Positions 8,168 to 19,500 of a DNA stretch of 64,000 nucleotides are shown one piece after another; position 1 is the first letter of the stretch, and the number at the start of each line of letters is the position of its first letter. This DNA is from Streptococcus sp. S5 (GTDB lineage Bacteria; Bacillota; Bacilli; Lactobacillales; Streptococcaceae). Location of the stretch: positions 310,001 through 374,000 of the forward strand of contig NZ_CP139419.1 in NCBI RefSeq assembly GCF_034134805.1. The letters are read 5' to 3'. The notes beneath the pieces were generated by a model that ran no database searches, had not been told where the DNA came from, and saw nothing but the letters and a program-made list of their open reading frames with translations. Position numbers and translations under genes: made by a program.

Positions 8168-9522
8168 CTAAGAAAAAAACGACTTTTATTTGTCAAAATT
8201 GTGCCTACAATTCACCCAAGTATCTAGGCCGCTGTCCAAACTGTGGATCTTGGTCTTCTTTTGTCGAGGAAGTTGAGGTCACCGAGGTTAAGAATGCGCG
8301 TGTGTCCTTGACGGGTGAAAAGACCAAACCCATGAAATTAGCGGACGTGACCTCTATCAATGTTCACCGGACCAAGACGGAGATGGAGGAGTTTAACCGC
8401 GTCCTTGGAGGCGGAGTGGTACCAGGAAGTCTCGTCCTCATCGGTGGGGATCCTGGGATTGGGAAATCGACCCTTCTCCTTCAAGTGTCGACCCAGCTAT
8501 CTCAAGTGGGAACGGTTCTCTATGTCAGTGGAGAGGAGTCAGCCCAGCAGATTAAGTTACGAGCAGAGCGCTTGGGTGATATCGATAGCGAGTTTTACCT
8601 CTATGCTGAGACCAATATGCAGAGCGTGCGAGCAGAAGTGGAGCGCATCCAGCCTAACTTTCTCATCATCGACTCTATCCAGACTATTATGTCTCCTGAG
8701 ATTTCAGGAGTTCAAGGGTCAGTTTCTCAAGTACGGGAGGTAACCGCTGAGCTTATGCAGCTGGCCAAAACCAACAACATTGCCATCTTTATCGTCGGCC
8801 ATGTGACCAAGGAAGGAACCTTGGCGGGCCCGCGTATGTTGGAGCACATGGTGGATACGGTCCTCTACTTTGAAGGAGAACGTCACCACACCTTCCGGAT
8901 TCTGAGGGCAGTAAAAAACCGCTTTGGTTCGACCAATGAGATTGGGATCTTTGAGATGCAATCAGGTGGCTTGGTTGAAGTTCTCAATCCGAGTCAAGTT
9001 TTCCTAGAAGAGCGTTTAGACGGTGCGACTGGTTCGTCCATCGTAGTGACCATGGAAGGGACGCGTCCAATTCTTGCTGAAGTACAGGCCTTGGTGACTC
9101 CGACTATGTTTGGGAATGCCAAGCGGACGACAACGGGGCTTGATTTTAACCGAGCTAGTCTCATCATGGCAGTGCTAGAAAAACGAGCGGGTTTGCTCCT
9201 TCAAAATCAGGATGCCTACCTCAAGTCTGCAGGTGGTGTCAAGTTGGATGAGCCGGCTATCGACCTAGCCGTAGCCGTAGCCATTGCTTCCAGCTACAAG
9301 GACAAGCCAACCAACCCGCAAGAGTGTTTCGTTGGAGAGTTGGGCTTGACCGGAGAAGTCCGCCGAGTCAATCGGATCGAACAACGGATCAATGAAGCGG
9401 CTAAGCTTGGTTTTACCAAGATTTATGTTCCGAAAAATTCTCTGACTGGGATCACGACGCCATCGGGGATCCAGGTCATCGGTGTGACGACACTAAGTGA
9501 AGTCTTAAAAAAAGTATTTTAA
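8164..9522 (+). CDS. radA: DNA repair protein RadA, probably started at a non-AUG codon
   Basis: RadA is a RecA-like, DnaB-type helicase that extends recombination intermediates in repair and transformation. Seen in order: an N-terminal zinc finger (CQNC ... CPNC); Walker [12 protein letters not shown]; Walker [10 protein letters not shown]; the RadA KNRFG motif; and a C-terminal Lon-protease-like domain (about 330-450). Homologous sequence begins at [12 protein letters not shown], codon GCT at 8167. The strong AAGGAG at 8151-8156 is correctly placed only for ATC at 8161 or ATA at 8164. The nearest standard start, GTG at 8125, lies inside the upstream gene without its own RBS and would add about 13 residues. 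The coordinates use ATA 8164; the start remains uncertain. Confidence 0.93.
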   Translation: MAKKKTTFICQNCAYNSPKYLGRCPNCGSWSSFVEEVEVTEVKNARVSLTGEKTKPMKLADVTSINVHRTKTEMEEFNRVLGGGVVPGSLVLIGGDPGIGKSTLLLQVSTQLSQVGTVLYVSGEESAQQIKLRAERLGDIDSEFYLYAETNMQSVRAEVERIQPNFLIIDSIQTIMSPEISGVQGSVSQVREVTAELMQLAKTNNIAIFIVGHVTKEGTLAGPRMLEHMVDTVLYFEGERHHTFRILRAVKNRFGSTNEIGIFEMQSGGLVEVLNPSQVFLEERLDGATGSSIVVTMEGTRPILAEVQALVTPTMFGNAKRTTTGLDFNRASLIMAVLEKRAGLLLQNQDAYLKSAGGVKLDEPAIDLAVAVAIASSYKDKPTNPQECFVGELGLTGEVRRVNRIEQRINEAAKLGFTKIYVPKNSLTGITTPSGIQVIGVTTLSEVLKKVF

Positions 9523-9530
9523 TAGAAGAA

Positions 9531-9708
9531 AAGAGGCTGGGACAAAAGTCCTAGCCTCTCAATTTTTTTGGATTGTCGAGCAAGACGCAGTGGTTGAGTG
9601 GACTCTATTACGCTGATTTCATCAGCTTTTACAGCCCTACTCAACTGTGCGGAGGTGGGACGACGAAATCGAATTCTAACGAATTTCCGATTTCTGTCCC
9701 ACTCTCTT
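9531..9708 (+). repeat. Streptococcal intergenic repeat, copy 1 (inverted partner at 30.46-30.64 kb)
   Basis: A roughly 178-bp element with terminator-like hairpins at both ends. AGAGGCTGGGAC/GTCCTAGCCTCT plus a T run at 9532-9568 terminates radA. The GTGGGAC ... GTCCCAC end is followed by CTCTTTTT. An inner GCTGAT/ATCAGC stem is also present. Copy 2 is its reverse complement with about four differences. It has no convincing coding content. Confidence 0.9.
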
Positions 9709-9740
9709 TTTCCGATGTGACAAATACGAGTAGAAAGCAC

Positions 9741-9769
9741 CTGACAGAAAGGAGTAGATATGATAAAAT
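9741..9769 (+). promoter_or_regulatory. SigA promoter of the carbonic anhydrase gene
   Basis: CTGACA (9741-9746), 17 bp, TAAAAT (9764-9769) with a TGn extended -10. A ComX-box-like TACGAGTA (7 of 8) lies just upstream at 9725-9732. Confidence 0.65.
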
Positions 9770-9808
9770 AATAGATGATTTGAATTTCAAAGGAATGAAG
9801 GAGAGACC

Positions 9809-10303
9809 ATGTCTTATTTTGATAATTTTTTAACAGCCAACCAAGCTTATGTGGGTCTACATGGAGACCTCCATCTACCGATTAAGCCCAAAACACAAGT
9901 TGCCATCGTGACCTGTATGGATTCTCGCCTTCACGTGGCACCAGCATTGGGTCTAGCTCTTGGAGATGCCCATATTTTGCGGAATGCTGGAGGGCGCGTG
10001 ACCGATGACATGATCCGCTCCTTGGTCATTTCCCAGCAGCAAATGGGAACTCGAGAAATCGTCGTCTTGCATCATACGGACTGTGGTGCACAAACCTTTG
10101 ATAACGAAAGTTTCCGGCAGCATCTAAAGAAAGAATTGGGAGTAGATGTCGGAGAGCGTGACTTCCTCCCCTTTCAAGACATTGAAGAGAGTGTCCGCGA
10201 GGATATGGAGCTTCTCAAGGCTTCCCCTTTGATTCCAGAGGATGTCATTATCTCAGGAGCTGTGTATGATGTGGATACTGGAGTGATCTCCGAAGTGAAA
10301 TAA
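9809..10303 (+). CDS. Beta-class carbonic anhydrase
   Basis: Interconverts CO2 and bicarbonate in the cytoplasm, supplying bicarbonate to carboxylases; important for streptococci in ambient CO2. The 164-residue protein has the beta-CA zinc ligands in CMDSRLHV (Cys and the Asp-Arg pair) and HHTDCGAQ (His and Cys, HxxC). RILRNAGGRVTDDM-type sequence lies between them. RBS GAAGGAGAGACC and ATG at 9809. It has its own promoter at 9741-9769, separate from radA behind the repeat-borne terminator. A perfect 23-bp hairpin terminator follows. Confidence 0.93.
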   Translation: MSYFDNFLTANQAYVGLHGDLHLPIKPKTQVAIVTCMDSRLHVAPALGLALGDAHILRNAGGRVTDDMIRSLVISQQQMGTREIVVLHHTDCGAQTFDNESFRQHLKKELGVDVGERDFLPFQDIEESVREDMELLKASPLIPEDVIISGAVYDVDTGVISEVK

Positions 10304-10352
10304 AAAAGAGTTCAAGAAAACAAAACGACTTTGTTTTCTTGAACTCTTTTTT
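10302..10352 (+). terminator. Perfect 23-bp hairpin terminator after the carbonic anhydrase gene
   Basis: 10302-10324 is the exact reverse complement of 10330-10352, with loop ACGAC. A-rich and T-rich flanks make it functional on both strands. Confidence 0.92.
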
Positions 10353-10461
10353 ATTGGTGTGAAAAAATTGAACCGTCTAGGAAAAAATGTGACAAAATGA
10401 TTAAAAAATCGGTGTAAATTATGACATTTTTACAGAAATATGACATATTTATTTCGACACA

Positions 10462-10490
10462 TTGATTATCTATGTCGATCATGTTACAAT
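10462..10490 (+). promoter_or_regulatory. SigA promoter of the giant adhesin
   Basis: TTGATT (10462-10467), 17 bp, TACAAT (10485-10490) with a TGn extension. TGACA occurs three times just upstream (10390, 10422 and 10441 approximately). Two of these are within TATGACAT copies 19 bp apart, a possible regulator site. Confidence 0.75.
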
Positions 10491-10538
10491 TTTATTTGTA
10501 TCATGGAATCATGAAATATGAAAAAGGAGATCCTATAA

Positions 10539-13500
10539 ATGAAGGATGTATTTAATAAGCGCCAGCGCTTTTCATTGCGAAAGTATAGCGTTGGGGTTTG
10601 TTCTGTTCTCTTAGGGACAGCACTCTTTGCTGCAGGAGCTCAATCTGCGTCAGCGGATGAAGCAACAGCAGCCTCTGAATCTGCGGGAACAGCAGCTTCA
10701 GAAGCAGCACAACCTGCTACAACAGAGTCAAGTCAAACAGAAGCACCAACTGCTTCTAAGGTATACGGGGAAGGGGCATCAGTTCCAAAAATTGACCTTT
10801 CTGGAACTACTGCTGCAACTTCAGAAACACCAGCTCTAGCAACCGAAAAAGCTGAAGTAGCTGAAACACCAGCTGCTACAGAAAACAAGGAAGCGAAAGC
10901 TGAATCTAAAAAAGAAGAAAAAGCAGAAACTAAAAAATCTGAAGAAGCTTCAAAACCGCTAAACGTTGGTTCATTACCAAAAATCACTCTACCAGTTACA
11001 AATAAGGCAGAGTTAAGCGCTAAACCAGCTTCTACAACAGCACCAACTACAGCATCAACAACTTCAACTCGTGCTGCAACTAGTGAAAGCTCAGAATCAA
11101 TGGCTACCAGTGAAGCGGCTCAAGTAACGCCTGCTACTTTTTCAGCTACTGTAAATCCAGCAGCTCCAATCACTGGTACCAAACCAGCTGAGCAATCAGA
11201 TCCAACAGCAACAGATCGTAGTGCAACACTTGATCGAGCTGCAACTGATTTGACGAATGCTGGTGCTTTGGCAACAAGTCGTAGCCGTCGTAGCCGTCGT
11301 GCTTTGACAGACCATAATGTAACGCCGATTGATGTTGTAACGACAATAGCTACAGATGTTAAAGCTAATCCAGGCATGACAGATCCTAACGGAGCATCTG
11401 TACACTCTCAAACAATTCCAGCTGGTTACCAAGCTAAAGAAGGGGATTTCTATACTTTTGGTATCTGGAATCTTACAGAATACAATAACCGTTATAATAC
11501 AAACTACTATGCACGTGCTTACAAGAGTTTTGACACTTCAACAGATACTACGGTTGAATTGATTGATAAGAATACGGGTAATGTAGTTGAAACACACACA
11601 GTCACTGCAACCAGTGGTGTTCAAAAATTCACTAAAACCACTCCAAAGTCTAATAATGAGTTGACGCTGCAAGTGGATTATCAAGCAGGTGCTGGTCAAG
11701 GTCCTGGTAAAACAGATCAACCATTCATTCAAATGGGATTTGAAGTTGGTCCAGCGATTCAAGCTTTGGTTGCTGCTGGTCATAATCTGACTCCGGCTGA
11801 GCAAGCTCGTTTTGATGCAGTTTACGCAGCACGTAACTCAAACGATATCATCAATGCGGTTGAACCTACTTACAATGGTCGTCGAGTTACGGATACAAAC
11901 TTTAAGATTCCTATCTTTGTTGAAAAAACTACTTACTATAAACTTGTTAATCATAATAACCCTACTTACAAAGAAACTGGTAAGTCTGTTACAACTCAGG
12001 ACTATAAAGAAGATGGTAGTGAAACTGAGTTAGCTAAATATACTCTGAAAGCTATGGAGGGTCAAAACTTCACAGCTTCTGGGGAACGTCAATTTACAAA
12101 GACTGAAAAACTCACAGATAAAATTACTAGAGAAACAGCTTATAAACTCTATCAAACAGCTGATCCAGATACAACTTCTGGTTATGTAAGCCGTCCTTAC
12201 ACCGTTGGTACGAAATTCATGGATGCTGAGCGTGCAGGAATTAAACGGATTAAAGAAATCGTAGGGGAAGATGGGTCAGTAGTTGTTCGTGTTTATCTTC
12301 TAGATCCTAAACAACAAAGCAAGCGTTCTGATGGCACCTTGAGCACTGATGGCTACATGTTGCTAGCAGAAACGAAACCAATTAAGCCTGGTGACTATAA
12401 CAAAGAAGAATTAGTTGTTAAGAAAACTCCTCTTCACACCATTGCTTTCACTGATAGTAAAGGTGTAAACTATCCAAATGGTAAAGAAGTTCCATTTGAT
12501 TTCCAATGGGATGCTGCCTATACTCCGTATAAGACAGTCTTTGTTCCTTTCTTGGGAGATAATATTGGTCACCTTTCTCCAAATGAACAATTGGTTCGTG
12601 GGGTAAATGGTATTGGTACCAACGTTGACTTGCTCAACTCCTTAGTTCCTTACAAACAACCAATTTACTACTACGATAAGACAGAAACCATCAAGGTAAA
12701 ACCAGAAGTTGAAAAACAATTGGAAGGCCGTGTGCTTGTTGATGGTGCATTCAACTTCAAGATTAAAGAAAATCAACAAAACAAATCGCTTCCTGGTTAT
12801 GAAGAAACTGTCACAAATAAAGATGGTAAGGCAACCTTCCCAGAATTGTCATTTACAAAAGAAGGTACTTATACATATACTATCACTGAATTAGCTGGCA
12901 GAGATAAGGATATCGACTATGATGCTATGAAAGTAACCATGACTGTAGAGGTTACGAAAGATGCTAATGGTGATTTGCAAGCATCTGTTAAATACAGTTC
13001 TGAAGGTGGCTTCAAATCAAGCGATGATGATAAGATCTTCAACAACTATGTTGTAGCACCAGTTAAGACTCGTTTTGACTTCAGCAAGGCTCTTGCAGGT
13101 CGTGAGTTGAAAGACGGCGAATTCAGCTTTGTATTGAAAGATTCAAGTGGTAAGACTCTTCAAACCAAGACCAATACTAAACAAGGTGTTGTAGCTTTTG
13201 ATGACTTAACCTTTGATAATACGCAAATTGGTACTCACAAGTATACTGTAGAAGAAGTTCAAGGTTCTGAAGCAGGAATGCAATATGATACGATGAAGGC
13301 TGAAGTGACAATTACTGTTACTAAGGAAGGTCACGTTCTTAAAGCAACAAATACACTTCCTGCAGATACAGAGTTCAACAATACCTTCACACCTGTTGCT
13401 ACACAAGCTCAATTCAAGTTCACTAAGAAATTGGAAGGGAAAGAGCTCACGAAGGATGCCTTCACATTTGAATTGGTTGAAAATGGTAATGTCATCCAAA

Positions 13501-16500
13501 CGAAGAAAAATGCGGCTGATGGAACCATCCAATTCGACGCGATTTCTTACGATAAAGAAGGTTCACACACTTATACTGTACGTGAAGTAGCTGGAACAGA
13601 TACAAACATCGACTACGATGATATGAATGCAGTCGTAAAAGTTAACGTTACGAAAGATGCTGCATCTGGTGTCTTGACTGCTAAGGTGACAATGCCTGAA
13701 GATACAGAGTTTAACAACTTTGCAGTAGCTCCAGTTAAGACTCGTTTCGACTTCAGCAAAGCCCTTGCAGGCCGTGAGTTGAAAGAAGGCGAATTTACAT
13801 TTGTATTGAAAGATGCAAATGGTAAGACTCTTCAAACCAAGACCAATACTAAACAAGGTGTTGTAGCCTTTGATAATTTGACCTTTGACAATACACAAGT
13901 AGGTGTTCACAAGTATACTGTAGAAGAAGTCCAAGGTTCTGAAGCAGGAATGACTTACGACCCAATGAAAGCTGAAGTAACAATTACTGTTACGAAAGAA
14001 GGTCACGTTCTTAAAGCAACAAACACACTTCCTGCAGATACAGAGTTCAACAACACCTTCACACCTGCTGCAGCTCAAGCTCAATTCAAGTTCACTAAAC
14101 GTCTTGAAGGGAAAGAGCTTACAAAGGATGCCTTCACATTCGAATTGCTTGAAAATGGCAATGTGATCCAAACTAAGAAAAACAAAGCTGACGGATCTAT
14201 TACATTTGATGCGATTGAATACAACGCTGTAGGTGAACACACTTACACTGTGCGTGAAAAAGCTGGTAACGATACAAACATCGATTACGATCCAATGAAC
14301 GCAGTCGTAACCGTTAATGTAACCAAAAATGCAGCTACAGGTCTCTTGAGCGCAGCTGTTACAATGCCTGAAGACACGGAATTCAACAACTATGTGGTTT
14401 CACCAGTTGTGACCAAGTTTGACTTCACTAAGAAATTGGCTGGTCGTAAATTGGCTGCAGGCGAATTCAGCTTCGTATTGAAAGATTCAACTGGTAGAGA
14501 AGTTGAAACTGTGAAAAATGATGCTGACGGTAACGTAACCTTCTCAGAATTGTCATTTGACAATACAAAAGTTGGTACCCACACATATACTGTAGAAGAA
14601 GTGATTCCGGCAAACAAAGAATTTGGAATGACTTACGACCAAATGAAGGCTACAGTGACTGTTGAAGTTGCCAAGAACGGTCATTCATTGACAACTGTTA
14701 CAAACGTGACATCAACTGGTGGTAAAGATGCCAATGGTAACGCTACTGATGGTACTGCAGATAAAGAATTCAACAACAAAGTTACTCCTCCAGAAACTCC
14801 AGAATTCCAACCAGAAAAATTTGTCGTTTCTAAAGAGAAATATGACATCACTGGTAAGAAGTTGATGGATGACGACAATGAGTTGACAAATGAGTACACT
14901 GAAACAAATGCGGATCCATATGTAGACAAGACAACTAACAACGAACCAGAAAACTTGAATACCAAGACAGTTAAACGTGGTTCTAAATTGGTTTACCAAG
15001 TATGGCTTGATACTACGAAATTTACTGAAGCGAACAACATCCAATACGTTGGTGTATCTGATACATACGATGCAGAAAAATTGGACGTTAATGCAGCGGA
15101 CATCAAAGCATATGATTCAGTAACTGGTGCAGAAGTAACCAATAAATTCGACATCAAAGTTGAAAATGGTACAATCACTGCAACTTCTAAAGATGAATTT
15201 ATCAAAGATAAAGTCAATGCTCCTGTTATCGACACAACTAAGTTCGAATTTGGACGTTACTATAAATTTGATATTCCAGCAACTGTGAAAGAATCTGTTA
15301 AAGCTGGTGCTGATATTGAAAATACAGCCAACCAAACAGTTCACGTTTACAACCCAGTAAGCAAGACAGTTGAAAAACCTGAAAAACCAACACAAAAACG
15401 TGTCAACAGCGTTCCAGTTCCAGTGGAAATGAACTTCACGAAACGTTTGGAAGGTCGTGAACTTCAAGCCAAGGAATTCGAATTCGTATTGAAGAAAGAC
15501 GGCGTTGAAGTTGAGCGCGTGAAGAATGACGCTGCTGGTAAGATTGTCTTCAAGACTCTTGAATTCGGTCGTGATGATCTTGGTAAGACTTACAACTACA
15601 CAGTAGAAGAAACTCCTGGTACAGATGCAACTGTCAAATACGATACAATGGTTGCTACTGTTAAAGTGGTTGTTTCACACGATGGTACAGCTAAAGCAAT
15701 CGTTGCCAACGTAACAGATGCAGCTGATAAAGAATTTAACAACCGTGTAACACCTCCAGAAGAACCTAAGTTCCAACCAGAGAAATATGTTGTTTCTAAA
15801 GAGAAATATGATATCACTGGTGACAAGCTCGTTGACGATGATAGAGAGTTGGCAGACAAGTACGCAGATACAAATGCGAACCCATATGCAGACGATGCAT
15901 CAAACAACGAAGCAGAAAACTTGAATACCAAGACTGTTGAACGTGGTTCTAAATTGGTTTACCAAGTATGGTTGGATACAACTAAATTTGATGCAGCTAA
16001 CAAGGACAACATCCAAACAGTTGGTATCTCAGATAACTATGATGAAGCTAAATTAAATCTTAATAAAGCTGACATCAAAGCTTATGACTCTGTAACAGGC
16101 GCAGAAGTAACAGATAAATTCGATATCGCTGTCAACAACGGTGTGATCACTGCTAACTTGAAAGCTGGCTTCACGAAGTCACTTGGCGATGCAGAAAACA
16201 CACAAGTCATCGATACAACTAAATTCGCATTTGGACGTTACTATAAATTTGATATCCCAACAACAGTGAAAGACGATGTGGTAGCTGGTGCAGATATCGA
16301 AAATACTGCGGCTCAAGTTGTAAACTATTACAACCCAACGACTAAGAAAGTTGAAAAACCAAACAAACCAACTGAAAAACGTGTAAACAATGTTCCAATC
16401 TCAGTAGAATTTAACTTCACTAAGAAATTGGAAGGTCGTGATCTTAAAGCTAACGAATTCACATTCGAGTTGAAAGATAGCGACAATGTTGTGATTGCGA

Positions 16501-19500
16501 CTGCAACCAACGATGCAGCTGGTAACTTCAAGTTCACTCCAGTTGATTACACAAATAAAGCTGGTAAAACTGTCACTGCCCTTAAATACCAGAAGGGTCA
16601 AGAAGGTACTTACACTTACACTGTAACAGAGGTTAAGGGTACAGACTCAACTGTCACTTATGATGAAATGTCTGCAGTTGTAACCGTTACTGTGTCTCAT
16701 GACGGTACTGCCAAAGCCTTGATCACAAACGTGACAGAACCTGCTGATAAAGAGTTCAACAACCGTGTCACTCCACCAACAGAACCTAAGTTCCAACCAG
16801 AGAAATACGTTGTTTCTAAAGCGAAATTCGATATCACAGGTACGAAGCTCGTTGATGACGATTCTGAATTGACAGATAAATATGGTGAAACAAATACAAA
16901 CCCATATGTCGATACAACTGCCAACAACGAAGATGAAAACTTGAATACGAAACCAGTTGAACGTGGTCAAAAACTTTACTACCAAGTATGGTTGGATACA
17001 ACTAAATTTGACGCAAACAACAAAGACAATATCCAAACAGTAGGAATCACAGATAACTACGACAAGGATAAATTGACTGTTAATGCTTCAGATATCAAGG
17101 TTTACGATTCAGTTACTGGTGCGGATGTTACGACTAAATTTGATATCTCTGATAACAATGGTGTTCTGACAGCTAACCTTAAGGATGGCTTCACTAAGTC
17201 ACTTGGCGACGCTGAAAATACTCAAATCATTGATACTACTAAGTTCGAATTTGGACGCTACTATAAATTTGATATCCCAGCAACAGTGAAAGACGATGTC
17301 GTAGCTGGTGCAGATATCGAAAACAAGGCAGCACAAGTCGTTAACTACTACAACCCAGTAAGCAAGACTGTTGAAAAACCAAACAAACCAACTGAAAAAC
17401 GTGTCAACAGCGTTCCAATCTCAGTAGAATTCAACTTCACTAAGAAATTGGAAGGCCGTGAACTGAAAGCTGGCGAATTCACTTTCGAGTTGAAAGACAG
17501 CGACAATGTTGTGATTGCAACTGCAACCAACGATGCAGCTGGTAAGATCAAGTTTGCTCCAGTAGATTACACTAATAAAGCTGGTGAAACTGTTACTGCC
17601 CTTAAATACAAGAAGGGTCAAGAAGGTACTTACAAGTACACAGTAGAAGAGGTTAAAGGAACTGACGCAACCGTAACTTATGACACAATGAAAGCTGTTG
17701 TAACAGTTGAAGTTCGTCATGATGGTACAGCGAAAGCCTTGATCACAAACGTGACAGAACCAGCTGATAAAGAATTCAATAACACAGTTCGTCCTCCAGA
17801 AGAACCTAAGTTCCAACCAGAGAAATATGTTGTTTCTGAAGAGAAATACGATATCACAGGCGACAAACTCGTTGATGATGATAAAGAGTTGGCAGACAAG
17901 TACGCAGATACCAATGCGGACCCATATGCGGACGATGCATCAAACAACGAAAAAGAAAACTTGAACACTAAGACTGTGAAACGTGGCGACAAGTTGGTTT
18001 ACCAAGTATGGTTGGATACAACTAAATTTGACGCAGCTAACAAGGACAACATCCAATCAGTAGGAATCTCAGATGACTACGATGAAGCTAAATTGGAACT
18101 TGATTCTACTAAGATCAAAGCTTACGATTCAGTAACAGGCGCAGAAGTAACAGATAAATTCGATATCACTGTGAACAACGGTGTGATCACTGCAACTCTT
18201 AAAGATGGCTTCACTAAGTCACTTGGCGACGCAGAAAACACACAAGTGATCGACACAACTAAATTCGAATTCGGACGTTACTACAAGTTCGACATCCCAA
18301 CAACAGTGAAAGCTGATGTACCTGGTGGTGTAGATATCGAAAATACTGCAGCTCAAGTAGTAAACTACTACAACCCAACAACTAAGAAAGTTGAAAAACC
18401 AAGCAAACCAACTGAAAAACGTGTAAACAACGTTCCAGTTGAAGTGGAATTCAACTTCACGAAACGCTTGGAAGGCCGTGAGCTTAAAGCTAACGAATTC
18501 AGCTTCGTTCTTAAAGATTCAGAAGGTAATACTCTTGAAACTGTGAAGAACGATGCATCTGGTAACGTTAAGTTCTCAGCTCTTGAATTCAAGAAAGGTC
18601 AAGAAGGCGTACACAACTACACAGTAGAAGAAGTTAAAGGAAGCGACGCAACCGTTACATACGACACAATGAAAGCGAATGTAACAGTCACAGTGAAACA
18701 CGATGGTACTGCTAAAGTTCTTATCGCGACTGTAGGCGACATTGCGGATAAAGAATTTAACAACCGTGTGACTCCTCCAGAAGAACCTAAGTTCAATCCT
18801 GAAAAATATGTTGTTTCTGAAGCGAAATTTGATGTAACAGGTACGAAACTCGTTGATGATGACAAAGAATTGGCTAACAAGGTTGCGGATACAAACGCTA
18901 ACCCATATGCGGACGATGCATCAAACAACGAAGCAGAAAACTTGAACACCAAGACTGTGAAACGTGGCCAAAAACTTTATTACCAAGTATGGCTTGACAC
19001 GACTCAATTTGATGCAGCTAACAAGGATAACATCCAAACAGTTGGTATCACAGATGACTTCGATGAAACTAAGTTGACTGTGAATGCTTCAGACATCAAG
19101 GCATACGATTCAGTATCAGGTGCGGATGTTACATCTAAGTTTGACATCTCAATCGCTAACGGTGTAATCACAGCTAACCTCAAAGATGGCTTCACTAAGT
19201 CACTTGGCGACGCTGAAAACACTCAAATCATTGACACTACTAAGTTCGAGTTTGGACGCTACTATAAATTTGATATTCCAGCAACTGTGAACGCAGATGT
19301 TCCTGGCGGTGCGGATATTGAAAATACTGCGACTCAAGTAGTTAACTACTACAACCCAACGACTAAGAAAGTTGAAAAACCTGAAAAACCAACTGAAAAA
19401 CGTGTTAACAACGTTCCAGTTGAAGTGGAATTCAACTTCACAAAACGTTTGGAAGGTCGTGAGCTTAAAGCTAACGAATTCAGCTTCGTTCTTAAAGATT

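Noticed and set aside
9519..9740. Small frames within the intergenic repeat (MSSKTQWLSGLYYADF-type, also at 30.4-30.6 kb)
   Set aside because: Both repeat copies encode the same peptide by chance of repeat identity; the sequence is dominated by hairpins and has no RBS.
13563..14240. Antisense open frame inside the giant adhesin
   Set aside because: Low-complexity Cys/Phe-rich translation, recurring under each homologous repeat, without RBS; a shadow of the real gene.
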